64,000 nucleotides of DNA, from contig JBNKDG010000001.1 of NCBI GenBank assembly GCA_050288165.1, positions 1 through 64,000 on the forward strand, read 5' to 3'. The stretch comes from JAPHTQ01 sp050288165. Its GTDB lineage: Bacteria > Pseudomonadota > Gammaproteobacteria > Thiohalomonadales > Thiohalomonadaceae. A model generated the notes under the pieces. The model worked only from the letters and a program-made list of their open reading frames with translations. It made no database searches and was not told where the DNA came from. The position numbers and the translations under genes are program-made. Shown here piece by piece: positions 44,134-53,440 of this stretch. Within the stretch, counting starts at the first letter, position 1. Every line of letters begins with the position of its first letter.

Positions 44134-44872
44134 ATTGGATAACTCCTTCTTTCCGGGTTCTTAGCGCCGACCATAACCCCACGGGGTGCATGCCGCGACT
44201 AAACAGTTTCCATGCCACCATACGTACGATGAGGGTGATATCCATAACCGGGCGGAAGTGGCTGGCGCGCGCATTTTGATGATGGATCGTGTCGATAGGC
44301 ACGGAGACGATGCGGAAGCCCTGACGGCCCGCTTCGATCAATATCTCGCTTTCAAAAACGAAACCATGTTGTAACAGCTGTTGATTCACAGCGGCTTTCA
44401 GTAGAGCCGCCGGGTAGAGACGGAAACCCGACTGGCTGTCATGTACCCATTGCCCCGTTGCCCACGATATCCAGAAATCGGCGAAATTGTTAGCGAACAA
44501 TCGGGCCTTATGTGCATTTTCCCGCTTTCTCAGGCGTGAGGCGATAACAACATGGTTTGGTCGCTGTCGTGCTGCGGCAATAAGACGCGGGATATCCGCA
44601 GGATTATGCTGGCCGTCGCCATCCAGGGTGATAATGGTGTCGCAACCCGCCGCCATCGCATGTTGCATCCCTTTCCATAAAGTTGCTGCCTTACCGAGGT
44701 TCTGGTCGTTCCTCAACACGGTTACGGCCAGACCATCGAGTTGCTCAACAGTGTTGTCGCTGGAGCCGTCATCTACCACGATCACATTGCTGCTGAATGG
44801 TAGCGACTGGGTGGCAACTTCACGGATAGTTGCTGCTTCGTTGTAGGCGGGGATCACTATCGCAACGGTCAT
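44132..44872 (-). CDS. Family 2 glycosyltransferase, last gene of polyene operon
   Basis: A 246-residue GT-A glycosyltransferase of the DPM1/dolichyl-phosphate-glucose type: MTVAIVIPAYNEAATI, DDGSSDNT, and DGDGQHNPADIP (the DXD metal site), with GFRLYPA and SEILIEAGR in the acceptor half. It would add a sugar to a lipid carrier. Start at 44872 (M14 of a longer reading) is preferred. It lies 13 bp after the ketoreductase, the end of the operon. In E. coli the analogous aryl-polyene gene fuses glycosyltransferase and acyltransferase; here they are separate. Confidence 0.85.
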   Translation of the reverse strand: MTVAIVIPAYNEAATIREVATQSLPFSSNVIVVDDGSSDNTVEQLDGLAVTVLRNDQNLGKAATLWKGMQHAMAAGCDTIITLDGDGQHNPADIPRLIAAARQRPNHVVIASRLRKRENAHKARLFANNFADFWISWATGQWVHDSQSGFRLYPAALLKAAVNQQLLQHGFVFESEILIEAGRQGFRIVSVPIDTIHHQNARASHFRPVMDITLIVRMVAWKLFSRGMHPVGLWSALRTRKEGVIQ

Positions 44873-44885
44873 CTCGGTATTCACT

Positions 44886-45605
44886 TCAATACATCGCCCC
44901 GTTGACGCCAATCACCTGGCCGGACACGTAGGAGGCAGCATCCGAAGCAAGAAAGGCCACTACTTCCGCGACCTCTTCTGGCCTACCGGCGCGTTGCATT
45001 GGGACAATTTCCTTGATTCGCTTGGTGTCGAAAACCTGCTCGGCCATGCTGCCCTGGATAACGCCTGGCGCAACTACATTGGAAGTGATACCGCGTGATG
45101 CCAGTTCGATCGCCAGTGATTTACTGGCGCCGTGTAGCCCCGCCTTGGCCGCGGCGTAATTGGCCTGACCACGGTTACCCATGGAACCGGCAATGGAGGA
45201 GAGACTGATCACCCGACCCCATCGCGTACCCATCATCGGCAGCAGCAACGGCTGGGTGACATTGAAGAAACCATTGAGTGAAACATCGATGACCTTGCGC
45301 CACTGCGCCTCACTCATTCCCGCCAGCGGCGCATCGTCGTGTATGCCGGCATTATTGACGATAACCTGGATAGGCGCGGTTTCAGCTAATGCTGACAACA
45401 CTTCACGACACTGCTCGGTGTTGCTGACGTCGAAGACGATTGCCTCGGCACTGCCGCCCTGTTCACGGATATCCGCGGCGACCGCCTCGGCTCGTTCGGG
45501 TCGGCTGTTGGCGTGTACCAGGATGTGTAGCCCGTTCTGCGCCAGGCGTTTGCAGATGGCGGAACCGATATCTCCGCTGCCGCCGGTTACCAATGCACGC
45601 TTCAT
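44886..45605 (-). CDS. 3-ketoacyl-ACP reductase (ApeQ-like)
   Basis: A 239-residue SDR with the Rossmann TGGSGDIGSAI, NNAGIHDDA and catalytic YAAAK (Tyr in RGQANYAAAKAGLHG) plus Ser. FabG-type reductase of the growing polyene chain. It overlaps the dehydratase gene by 4 bp and belongs to the polyene operon. The member of E. coli APE clusters is ApeQ. Confidence 0.92.
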   Translation of the reverse strand: MKRALVTGGSGDIGSAICKRLAQNGLHILVHANSRPERAEAVAADIREQGGSAEAIVFDVSNTEQCREVLSALAETAPIQVIVNNAGIHDDAPLAGMSEAQWRKVIDVSLNGFFNVTQPLLLPMMGTRWGRVISLSSIAGSMGNRGQANYAAAKAGLHGASKSLAIELASRGITSNVVAPGVIQGSMAEQVFDTKRIKEIVPMQRAGRPEEVAEVVAFLASDAASYVSGQVIGVNGAMY

Positions 45606-46039
45606 GACGCCTCCTGTCCCATTACGGTAAGCCGCCCTTCAAGCAACGGTTCGCCGTTGGCCTGTACGGTGAATTGATAAATAAAACTGCCTCCGCTGCG
45701 CATTAACTCCTCGGCTTCGATGCGTAACGGTGCTGCAATGGTGTCGAGTCGATCGACATGTAATGAAACCCCGCGCAGGGCAGCGAGAAAACCACCGGGA
45801 TTGGTTTCCCCCTTTTCACGCGCCAGCAGGCCGCCATGCACGGCCATCGCCTGGGCGGCGTACTCCACGCCATGGATCGCGGCGAGTTGATCGTTACTGC
45901 GCAACGGATTGGCAATGTTTTGGTGGCTGCGGCTGGTGCAGACGATGCGTTTTTCATCCCACTGCTCCACTGTCTCCAGCAGGCACATGCTGCCGTCATG
46001 CGGGATCAGGCCGCAGAGTTCTTGCTGCTCTATGCGCAT
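45602..46039 (-). CDS. ApeP-like 3-hydroxyacyl-ACP dehydratase
   Basis: A 145-residue hotdog-fold protein resembling ApeP, the partner of ApeI: CGLIPHDGSMCLLETVEQWDE near the N-terminus and HGVEYAAQAMAVHGG. In the characterised E. coli system ApeI and ApeP act as a heterodimer; here both halves are present. Overlaps the CLF gene by 10 bp. Confidence 0.87.
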   Translation of the reverse strand: MRIEQQELCGLIPHDGSMCLLETVEQWDEKRIVCTSRSHQNIANPLRSNDQLAAIHGVEYAAQAMAVHGGLLAREKGETNPGGFLAALRGVSLHVDRLDTIAAPLRIEAEELMRSGGSFIYQFTVQANGEPLLEGRLTVMGQEAS

Positions 46040-46818
46040 GGCGTCACCTGTAACGGCAGCTTGTCGTTGCCGAAATAGACTGGTGCGACGACCGTCGCTG
46101 TCTCAGTAGCCAGTGCCTGTAATAGCGGCAGGGCTTCGGCGGCGGGATTGCTCTGGCGCAGGCCATTCAACCCCTCAGATAAGGGTGATGCGCTTTCCTT
46201 TGCGTCGTATGCCAGGTTGAGGGTCGCTATTCCTGTTTCACCTTCCGGTACCAGTACCAGTGCAGTGGCGAAGTGCTCATGGCTGATCCCGAAAGCGTCC
46301 AGGGGTTCAGGCAGTGCCGTGTCGTAGGCGACCAGTAATACGGCTTCCTTTTCGACACGGACGAAGCTCATCGCCTCCAGCAGGCCCGCGGCAAAACTGG
46401 CGGCACCGGCACTGATGCTGGTGGAGAAGCGCTGTGCTTTGGCGGCGATGGCCCAGTAACCGGCAGCGGCATTGTGCACCGAGTTGTGGAACTGAGTCGG
46501 GGAGACCGGACGCTCGGGGAGGGTCAGCGCATCGCACAAACGATCGACGATGAAGGTGTCCCCGTCGGATGACGCGAACACGCTGGCCAGATCACTGGCA
46601 GCGATACCGCTCTGTTGCTGCGCCGCCTCGGCAGCTTGTAGTGCCAGCTTGATCAATTGCGTGGTGCGGCGCCGCTCATTGGGGGGCAACAGGGACGGGC
46701 TGAGTTTCTCCACTGGTGTGTTGCTCCACGCCTGATCGCCTCGCAGCACCTGTCGTGCATGGGGCCAATCGTTTAGGCCCGGAGCGATAACGCTAACACC
46801 CTTAATGACACACTTCAT
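46030..46818 (-). CDS. Ketosynthase-like chain-length factor (ApeC-like)
   Basis: A 262-residue protein of the ketoacyl-synthase N-terminal type (KS chain-length factor). It has the fold segments VFASSDGDTFIVDRLC and NSVHNAAAGYWAIAAKA but no active-site Cys in the expected position (SISAGAASFAAGLL), so it is the non-catalytic partner of the next ketosynthase. In APE systems ApeC pairs with ApeO as a KS/CLF heterodimer. Overlaps the ketosynthase by 4 bp. Confidence 0.85.
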   Translation of the reverse strand: MKCVIKGVSVIAPGLNDWPHARQVLRGDQAWSNTPVEKLSPSLLPPNERRRTTQLIKLALQAAEAAQQQSGIAASDLASVFASSDGDTFIVDRLCDALTLPERPVSPTQFHNSVHNAAAGYWAIAAKAQRFSTSISAGAASFAAGLLEAMSFVRVEKEAVLLVAYDTALPEPLDAFGISHEHFATALVLVPEGETGIATLNLAYDAKESASPLSEGLNGLRQSNPAAEALPLLQALATETATVVAPVYFGNDKLPLQVTPCA

Positions 46819-48008
46819 GACGCCACCCTGCCGAAAACCAGGCTGCAGTTACTGCCGCCGAAACCGAAAGAGTTACTCATCGCAAAACGTACCGGTTGTT
46901 CGCGGCTCTGTAACAGGATGTTTGTCTGCAACGCCGGATCGGGTTGTTTGGTGTTGGCGGTTGCCGGTAGCAGACCGTGCTCAATAGCAAGGAGGGTAAA
47001 GATCGCTTCGGTGATTCCAGCGGCGCCCAGGGTATGGCCGGTCAATCCTTTGGTGGAACTGCATGGTGGGGTGTTGCCGAACATTCGGCTGACCGCCCGA
47101 TCCTCGGCGCGGTCGTTGGCGGGTGTCGCAGTGCCGTGCAGGTTGATGTAATCGATAGCCTGCGGTTCGAGCGCGGCCATGGACAGTGCCTTTTGCATCG
47201 CGATGAGAGCGCCGTCGCCATCCGGGTGGGGTGTGGACATGTGGTAGGCATCGCTGCTTTCGCCGTAACCGAGCAGGGCGATACGTGTATCGCAGTGTTC
47301 TGCTTTTTCCACGATGGCGAAACCGGCTGCTTCGCCGATGTTGATGCCGCAGCGTTCGACATCCCAGGGGCGGCACTTGTCGGCGGCTATCAGCTCCAGT
47401 GAGTTGAAGCCGTAAAGTGTTGTGGAGCAAAGGCTGTCAACGCCGCCGACGATCGCAGCATCGCACAGACCGGCAGCGATCTGCCGCTGTGCTGCGGCAA
47501 AAACCTTGGCGCTGGAAGAACAGGCGGTGGAGATGACCTGGGTCGGGCCTTCCAGTTGCAGTTGTCGGCGTACAAAGTCGGCCAGGGAGAATGGCAACTG
47601 TGTCTGCATATAGCGATAGTTGGACGGTAGATGCCCTTCAGCATCGCGTTCGCGATAGGCCCGTTCGGTTTCCTCGATGCCGGAAGTGCTGGTGCCGAGG
47701 AAAAGACCGATGCGTTTTGCGCCGTAACGCTGACGCAATTCGTCCACTCGCTCGGCGAAGCCATCCTGTTCCAGGCAAAGCGCGGCAAGACGGTTATTAC
47801 GGCAGTCGAATTCGGAGAGATGTGCAGATAGTGGATAGTCTTCCAGACCGTCGACACGGCCGATCCAGGTATGTAGCGGTGCGTGGATGTAGTCGTTGCG
47901 CCTCAGTCCACTATGTCCTTCACGCAGTGCCTGCAAGGATGCTTGTGTTCCCAGGCCTAATGCATTGACCAGGGTGTAGTGCGTAACGACAGGTGCAGCG
48001 TGATCCAT
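46815..48008 (-). CDS. Beta-ketoacyl-ACP synthase (ApeO-like)
   Basis: A 397-residue condensing enzyme. Active-site Cys in STACSSSAKV (around residue 166), His in LHGTATPAND and His in TKGLTGHTLGAAG complete the triad, so it is catalytic. Adjacent CLF partner. It should extend the aromatic starter by malonyl units to build the polyene. In E. coli APE clusters this is ApeO; the second ketosynthase ApeR is absent from this window. Confidence 0.92.
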   Translation of the reverse strand: MDHAAPVVTHYTLVNALGLGTQASLQALREGHSGLRRNDYIHAPLHTWIGRVDGLEDYPLSAHLSEFDCRNNRLAALCLEQDGFAERVDELRQRYGAKRIGLFLGTSTSGIEETERAYRERDAEGHLPSNYRYMQTQLPFSLADFVRRQLQLEGPTQVISTACSSSAKVFAAAQRQIAAGLCDAAIVGGVDSLCSTTLYGFNSLELIAADKCRPWDVERCGINIGEAAGFAIVEKAEHCDTRIALLGYGESSDAYHMSTPHPDGDGALIAMQKALSMAALEPQAIDYINLHGTATPANDRAEDRAVSRMFGNTPPCSSTKGLTGHTLGAAGITEAIFTLLAIEHGLLPATANTKQPDPALQTNILLQSREQPVRFAMSNSFGFGGSNCSLVFGRVAS

Positions 48009-48023
48009 GATGACCCTGAGGGG

Positions 48024-50348
48024 TTAATCTGCGTGGGGAGCTCCGGTATTTCGGCCCTGTTTCCCCTCGCTTTCGGTGATACAAATTCGAGCCAGCCAGT
48101 AGGCGGTTACCACACCAAGCAATACGGTCAGGCCGATAGCGTGCAGTACTGGCAAGCGAGAAAATGCGAGGATAGCAAAAACCGTAGCGGTAGAGATAGC
48201 GCATATTCGCAGGGCATGGGCGGTTTTCCCCTGTTCTGTCAGCACTTCTGCACGGCTGAAGAACAGGCCGTAATCGATACCGATCCCCGCCACCAGCAAC
48301 AGCGATGTGAGATGGAACAGCGTCAGGCGTTCGCCAAGGAGATGTAGCAGCGCCAGGGTGACGGCGATAGAGGTTGCCAGCAGCAGACCGATGCGTATAA
48401 CCCTGCGTGGGTTGCGGCTGCTCCAGCCAAGTACCAGCAGGATCGCCAGTGCGCCCCAGGCAAGGTTGCGCAGCGCATCGTCCTTGAATCTGGTTAGCAT
48501 TTGCCCGGTCACGGTTTTGAGATCGACATAGTGTATCTCTTCCTCAAGTGCGTCGACTCTTTGCATGACTCCAGCGACGTCATTTACACCGGTTAAAGGG
48601 ATGATTCCCCACCAGGCACCGTCATTTTCAAACAGAAGGTTGGCCTGTTCGAAACTCGCGGCCTGTTTTTGCAAATGCGCCAAGGTAAGCGGCGGCAGCT
48701 CGCGGCTCTCAGTTAGCGCGGTAACGAAAGGTGAAAAGGCGCTGCTGCGGAAGGGCAGTTTCTCTACAGCCATTTCCAGCTGCGTCGTGATCTGTTCCGC
48801 CGTGGGCAGGGAGTGTTGCCTTTGTCGTTGCCGTGCAGCACTGGGCAGACGATCGGCGACCAGGGTGAAACCGCCGAGCACACCTTCCGTGACCCAGGAT
48901 TGAAGTGTCGGCTTGAGCCGCTCCTGAGCTTGCAGCAACGATTCGATAACTTCGGCCTGAAGCAACAGCAGGCTGCCTGCATCGGCTACCGGCAAGGCGG
49001 CGCGTAACTGTTGATCCTGTTTTCTTACCTCGTCCGGGATCGGACTGAGGGCAGCCAGATCCGACTCCCATATCGGTTGTTTGCTGAGTGTCAGGACGGC
49101 CAGCGCGAGTAGCAGTAACGCCACCATTAACGGTAACGATCGCTGCGCAACAATAGGGTATTGCCGCTGCTGGTGGGAATAGTCTCTGCCCTGCCACGAC
49201 GACGGTAACAGCGAAGGGAGCAGGTAGCGGGTCACCAGTGCCGCGGCGAGCAGTCCGCTAATGGTAAAGGCCCCCAACTGGATCAGGCCGTCGAAACGGG
49301 TGAACAGCAGGGCAAGAAAGCCGATCGCTGTGCTGATTACGCCAAGGCGAAGGGTCGGCCAGATACGCTTGAGGCTGCGTGTGGGGGGCTCCCCGGAACT
49401 CAGGTGACTAAAAAGATGGATCGGATAGTCGATGGCGACGCCCAGCAGAGTGACGCCGAATGCGATGGTGATCCCGTGCACGGTACCGAATAGCAAGGTG
49501 GTGGTTGCCAGCGCGGTGATCATAGCGCCTGCCAGCGGCAGGGCACTGAGCAGCCACAGGCGCCAGGAACGGTAGGCCAATAGCAGGATCAGCGCTACGG
49601 CGATGGCAGCGGCAATGGTCGCCAGGCGAGCTTCGTTACGGATGGTTTCGCGGCTGGCGACGGCGATAGCCGGTGCGCCAGTGACAATGAGCTGCGCGGC
49701 GTCGCTGGCGGGCAGCGCGGAGAAGGTGCTGCGTATCACCGCCAGATTCTGTTGCTGGCTATCCAGATCGAATCCCGGTGCACGGGTCTCGGCGAACAGG
49801 ATGGCGCGCCCATCCGGCGCAAACCAGACGCCGTGTTGTTGCGGTGGCGTGCTGGTGTTGGCTTGCCACTGTTGCAGCAGGGTACGAAAAGCGGCGGTAG
49901 GGTCGTCGGTCAGATTCCTGCGGGCGTAGAGACTCGGCAGTGAGCGGAGCTCCTGTAGTCGTGCCTGCAGGGCGGTGCGCAGGGCGGCAGCGGAGAAATC
50001 GGAATCCTGCAATAGATAGCGATAGCGAAACCATGGCTCCTGCACTGCATCGGAGAGTTGAAACTCGCCGTTGAGTACCCGAATGAAGCGGGGATCAGCG
50101 CGTAGCGTTGCGGCCAGTTCACTGCTCAGGGCGGCCGCCTGTGTCGTGTCGTTTGCCTCGATCGCCAGTAGCAGTATGCGGTTACTCTGACCGCTGTTCA
50201 GTTGCTGCAATAGCAGCTGTTCATCCACACCCGCACCACGTGGCAGGAAGGCGCTCATATCGGTGCTGACGCGAAGCTGTGTCGCGACTATCGCCAGTGC
50301 CGCGAGCAGTAGTAGCCATACTGCCGCTGTTGCACCTCTATTTTTCAT
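48024..50348 (-). CDS. MMPL/RND family exporter (ApeM-like)
   Basis: A 774-residue membrane exporter of the MMPL/RND superfamily with two repeats each of one helix, a large periplasmic loop and a helix bundle (TM clusters around 220-370 and 600-760). It has short helices such as AVWLLLLAALAIVATQL at the start and LLVAGIGIDYGLFFSRAEV near the end, the latter a typical MMPL core motif. In APE clusters ApeM is the presumed polyene-lipid exporter, working with the LolA-like protein. Overlaps the lolA-like gene by 11 bp. Confidence 0.87.
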   Translation of the reverse strand: MKNRGATAAVWLLLLAALAIVATQLRVSTDMSAFLPRGAGVDEQLLLQQLNSGQSNRILLLAIEANDTTQAAALSSELAATLRADPRFIRVLNGEFQLSDAVQEPWFRYRYLLQDSDFSAAALRTALQARLQELRSLPSLYARRNLTDDPTAAFRTLLQQWQANTSTPPQQHGVWFAPDGRAILFAETRAPGFDLDSQQQNLAVIRSTFSALPASDAAQLIVTGAPAIAVASRETIRNEARLATIAAAIAVALILLLAYRSWRLWLLSALPLAGAMITALATTTLLFGTVHGITIAFGVTLLGVAIDYPIHLFSHLSSGEPPTRSLKRIWPTLRLGVISTAIGFLALLFTRFDGLIQLGAFTISGLLAAALVTRYLLPSLLPSSWQGRDYSHQQRQYPIVAQRSLPLMVALLLLALAVLTLSKQPIWESDLAALSPIPDEVRKQDQQLRAALPVADAGSLLLLQAEVIESLLQAQERLKPTLQSWVTEGVLGGFTLVADRLPSAARQRQRQHSLPTAEQITTQLEMAVEKLPFRSSAFSPFVTALTESRELPPLTLAHLQKQAASFEQANLLFENDGAWWGIIPLTGVNDVAGVMQRVDALEEEIHYVDLKTVTGQMLTRFKDDALRNLAWGALAILLVLGWSSRNPRRVIRIGLLLATSIAVTLALLHLLGERLTLFHLTSLLLVAGIGIDYGLFFSRAEVLTEQGKTAHALRICAISTATVFAILAFSRLPVLHAIGLTVLLGVVTAYWLARICITESEGKQGRNTGAPHAD

Positions 50349-50910
50349 CCTGTTCCCTGAGTTGCATGCGGCTGCTGTCGCCGCTTAGCTCGATGGTTTC
50401 GATCTGGCGTATTTGGTTACCGCTGCCGTTGAGGGTGATCGTACTGATCATCGCCGCCATGTCGCTCTGTTTCGGTTTCAGCAACAGGCTCCAGTTGTCC
50501 ATGTTTCCCAGCAGGGTGATTTGGTAATAGCGTTGCAGGGTCTGCTGATCGCCCGCCAGGGTGGCTCGGAACGAGGCGACAAATGCGGCCAGTGCTGGAT
50601 AGCTGTCGAGGGCGATGCGGTGTTGCTTGCCGGACTGTTCGATCTGCAACTGCTCTCCCTCAACCCGGTAACTACCGCCATCGTTGGCCACGGTTTTTTC
50701 CAGTATGTCGGGCGCCTGAAAGAGCAGGGTGCCCTGGCTCTCCAGTGGGATATCCAGCATCGCCAGGTATTGCACTTCGGTGTATTCGCTACGGCGCTGT
50801 TCGACCTGTGAGAACTGCGCCATCAGTTGCGACAGAGTCAGTGAGTCCGCCTGTGCCATTGCCGGGAGTAACAGCAACAACAGGCTAATTATCGTTTTGC
50901 CAGTATGCAT
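50338..50910 (-). CDS. LolA-like periplasmic carrier (ApeL-like)
   Basis: A 190-residue secreted protein with signal peptide (MHTGKTIISLLLLLLPAMAQA) and a LolA-type fold (LSQLMAQFSQVEQRRSEYTEVQYLAMLDIPLESQGTLLFQAPD). LolA carries lipoproteins; the APE version is thought to carry the aryl-polyene lipid across the periplasm. Overlaps the acyltransferase gene by 26 bp and the exporter by 11 bp. Confidence 0.85.
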   Translation of the reverse strand: MHTGKTIISLLLLLLPAMAQADSLTLSQLMAQFSQVEQRRSEYTEVQYLAMLDIPLESQGTLLFQAPDILEKTVANDGGSYRVEGEQLQIEQSGKQHRIALDSYPALAAFVASFRATLAGDQQTLQRYYQITLLGNMDNWSLLLKPKQSDMAAMISTITLNGSGNQIRQIETIELSGDSSRMQLREQDEK

Positions 50911-51781
50911 AGAAATTGAACCAGTTGTAGGGGGCGTCTTTCACCTTGTCCGCCAGACAGTTGGCGTATTCGCAGGTCCAGGTATTTAGCGCCTGTTCGC
51001 GTTCGGCGCGCTTTACGTCGATGCCATCGGTCAGCAGCTCGAAGTGCAGGTCGTAACGGTTGCCGCCACGATATAGACCGAACACCAGGACCACCGGTAC
51101 TTTCAATGTCATCGCCAGTAGCATCGGCCCGGCGGAGAATTCGGCCGGGTCGCCGAGAAAATTGCAGTTCACCACTTTACTGCTTTCCGCGACGCGATCG
51201 CCAAGCATCCCTACCATGATGCCTTCATCCAGCGCCTCTTTCACTTGCAGCAGGGATTCCGGTTTTCCCAGTGGGATCACCGACTCGGCAATGGTGGGAT
51301 TGAGTGTATTCAGCAGCCTGGTGATGGTCTCGTTGTGCGTTGGATACATCAGCACTTTCACCCGGATATTTTCCTGCTGCGTGGCGATGGCGCGCATAAT
51401 TTCGAAGCTGCCGAGGTGAGCACCAAGGAGCAGGCAACCTTTTCCCGCTTCGGCGTACTGTGTGAGGCGTTCCAGTCCGTGTATGCGGATGTCGAATAGA
51501 TCGAAGCTTCCTCTGAGCAGAAAAACCCGATCCAGTATGGTCGAGGCGAAAGTGTGAATGTGACGTGTGATCTGCCAAAGGGTGGCGCGCCGACCATGAA
51601 CCCTCGTCAGATACTGTGCGGAAGCGCGCCGGGCCGTGGCTGCGAACAACAGGAAATAGAGGGTGATGGGGTAGAGAAACAGGCGCGCGCTGCCGCGACC
51701 GAGGTGTTGCGCGATCCAGAGGATAAGGGACAGGGCAAAGGGGGAACCGCGCTCTTTCTGCTCAAGCCAACGATTGCTCAT
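50885..51781 (-). CDS. LpxL/HtrB-type lysophospholipid acyltransferase
   Basis: A 298-residue acyltransferase of the lipid A late acyltransferase family. The HX4(D/E) motif is HLGSFE, with LLLGAHLGSFEIMRA and ...MLGDRVAESSKV downstream. It should attach the fatty acyl or polyene group to a glycolipid. The ATG at 51781 overlaps the ApeI-like stop by 4 bp; a longer reading (51841) is rejected. Part of the operon, analogous to ApeD or the acyltransferase half of ApeJ. Confidence 0.85.
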   Translation of the reverse strand: MSNRWLEQKERGSPFALSLILWIAQHLGRGSARLFLYPITLYFLLFAATARRASAQYLTRVHGRRATLWQITRHIHTFASTILDRVFLLRGSFDLFDIRIHGLERLTQYAEAGKGCLLLGAHLGSFEIMRAIATQQENIRVKVLMYPTHNETITRLLNTLNPTIAESVIPLGKPESLLQVKEALDEGIMVGMLGDRVAESSKVVNCNFLGDPAEFSAGPMLLAMTLKVPVVLVFGLYRGGNRYDLHFELLTDGIDVKRAEREQALNTWTCEYANCLADKVKDAPYNWFNFYAYWQNDN

Positions 51782-52086
51782 GCACCCTTCCGTCGAAGGG
51801 TGAGGCGTCCCTGAGCCACAAGTCTGTCCGTCACCCTGCATTCGAAACCGGCATGTTGTTCATCGCGTAACCCGAGCTGGATCTGCATCGGTACGTCCGG
51901 TAACAGCGGTGAAATGAATTTGGCATCCTGCACCTGCGTGGTCACGACATCTGCCAGCCACTCCTGTAGCGCCTGAAGGACACAGTCGAGAATCACCACG
52001 CCGGGTACTACCGGGTTGCCCGGAAAGTGGCCCGCCAGTGCCGGATGGTCTGCCTCGATGGTGCGCAGCGACTCAAAGGTTTGCAC
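51778..52086 (-). CDS. ApeI-like 3-hydroxyacyl-ACP dehydratase
   Basis: A 102-residue single-hotdog dehydratase, AGHFPGNPVVPGVVILD being the FabZ-like hallmark. GTG start at 52084-52086. In E. coli ApeI dehydrates with ApeP. It overlaps the ligase by 14 bp and the acyltransferase by 4 bp. Confidence 0.88.
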   Translation of the reverse strand: MQTFESLRTIEADHPALAGHFPGNPVVPGVVILDCVLQALQEWLADVVTTQVQDAKFISPLLPDVPMQIQLGLRDEQHAGFECRVTDRLVAQGRLTLRRKGA

Positions 52087-53440
52087 TCAGCCCCTCGCTT
52101 CCTAACTGCGCCAGCATTTCGAGTATGGCCTTGCGCGGCAGTTTGCCGGCTTCAGTACGTGGTAGTTGTGGTACCTGATAGAGCGGTCGCGGCAGGCACA
52201 CCGGGTCGATTTGCATCCGCAGGGCTTCGAGAATATCCCGTTGCGACAATGCCGGTGCCACGACCAGGGCGCAGAGACGTGAAACGGCCTGACGCTCATC
52301 GGCCAGCGTCTCGATAAACACGCCGTCCTGTACGCCGGGAATGGCCAGTAATTTGTGGTTCAGATCTCCCAGCGAAACGCGCTTGCCTGCGATCTTAACC
52401 ATGTCGCTGTTGCGGCCCAGCAGGGTGAAGCCGACTTTCCCCTCCAGACGAATGCGATCATGGAGTGGCATTGGTCGAGGCAGGTGGCCGCCCGATACGT
52501 TGAACGAATCCTCATCTGGTGCGGACGCTTGTATCTGTACCCCTTGATGCAGGGTCCAGCTACTTTCGGCGCTGGTGCGACGCGTGGCAACGGCGCCGGT
52601 TTCCGTGCTGCCGTAGATCTCCTGCAACGTGCAATCGAATACCTGTTCAGCGCGTTGTGCCAGCATTTGCGGGAGTGGTGCGGTGGCGGAAACAATCCTG
52701 TCGATCGCGGGCCAATCGATGCCGCTCTCTATACAGGCCCTGAGGTGTACCGGCGTGGTGATCATGATGCGCGGCTCAGGTAAGGAGTGCAGTGCATGTT
52801 GCAGGGCGGGTGGGAAAAACGGCCGGCCGCTGTAGACACTCATACCCGTTACCAACGGCAGGATAATGCTGGTTTCCAGGCCGTACATATGTTGCGGCGG
52901 TACCGTGGCAACCACGCTGTGTGGTCTTTCGCCGTCCAGTGCCAGCATCTGCCTGGTGAGTTTTGCGCCGCGATAGAGTTCACCCCAGGTTTTTTCCCAG
53001 GCCACCGACTGGCCGGTACTGCCCGAGGTGAATACCACGGCACAAATCTGGGCGGCGGGGAGCGCTGGGATTTCCCCGGATACCTCACCTACAAGTTGTT
53101 CTGGCTCGATGACATACTGTTCTACGCTCAGATCGGCCTGCCATTTGTCGACGATGCATGGGCAATCGTCGTGGCGTGACGAGATGTTTTGCAGTTCGCT
53201 GACAGAACGGTTGCCCGGTAACAGACAGGTTTTGCCGCGTAACAGCATGGCGGCGAAGACCAGGAGAAAATGGTAGCGATCTTCACAAAGATTGATCGCA
53301 TAGCTATTTTGCGGCAGCCGTTGCGCAAGCTGTTTTGCCTGCTGCAGGAACTGCTGTTGCGATACTGCAATACCGTTGTACCAGGCGATGGTCGACCTGG
53401 TATCGGCTTGCGGCAGCAGTGGGTAGGTCTCTTGAGTCAT
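52073..53440 (-). CDS. Acyl-AMP ligase (ApeH-like)
   Basis: A 455-residue ANL-superfamily adenylate-forming enzyme: the P-loop FTSGSTGQSVAWEK, EIYGSTETG and the C-terminal GRNSDMVKIAGKRVSLGD with late K in TEAGKLPRKAI. It should activate an aromatic starter acid such as 4-hydroxybenzoate or coumarate and load it onto the carrier, as characterised for ApeH. The starter is not identified here. Overlaps the membrane gene by 4 bp. Confidence 0.9.
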   Translation of the reverse strand: MTQETYPLLPQADTRSTIAWYNGIAVSQQQFLQQAKQLAQRLPQNSYAINLCEDRYHFLLVFAAMLLRGKTCLLPGNRSVSELQNISSRHDDCPCIVDKWQADLSVEQYVIEPEQLVGEVSGEIPALPAAQICAVVFTSGSTGQSVAWEKTWGELYRGAKLTRQMLALDGERPHSVVATVPPQHMYGLETSIILPLVTGMSVYSGRPFFPPALQHALHSLPEPRIMITTPVHLRACIESGIDWPAIDRIVSATAPLPQMLAQRAEQVFDCTLQEIYGSTETGAVATRRTSAESSWTLHQGVQIQASAPDEDSFNVSGGHLPRPMPLHDRIRLEGKVGFTLLGRNSDMVKIAGKRVSLGDLNHKLLAIPGVQDGVFIETLADERQAVSRLCALVVAPALSQRDILEALRMQIDPVCLPRPLYQVPQLPRTEAGKLPRKAILEMLAQLGSEGLSANL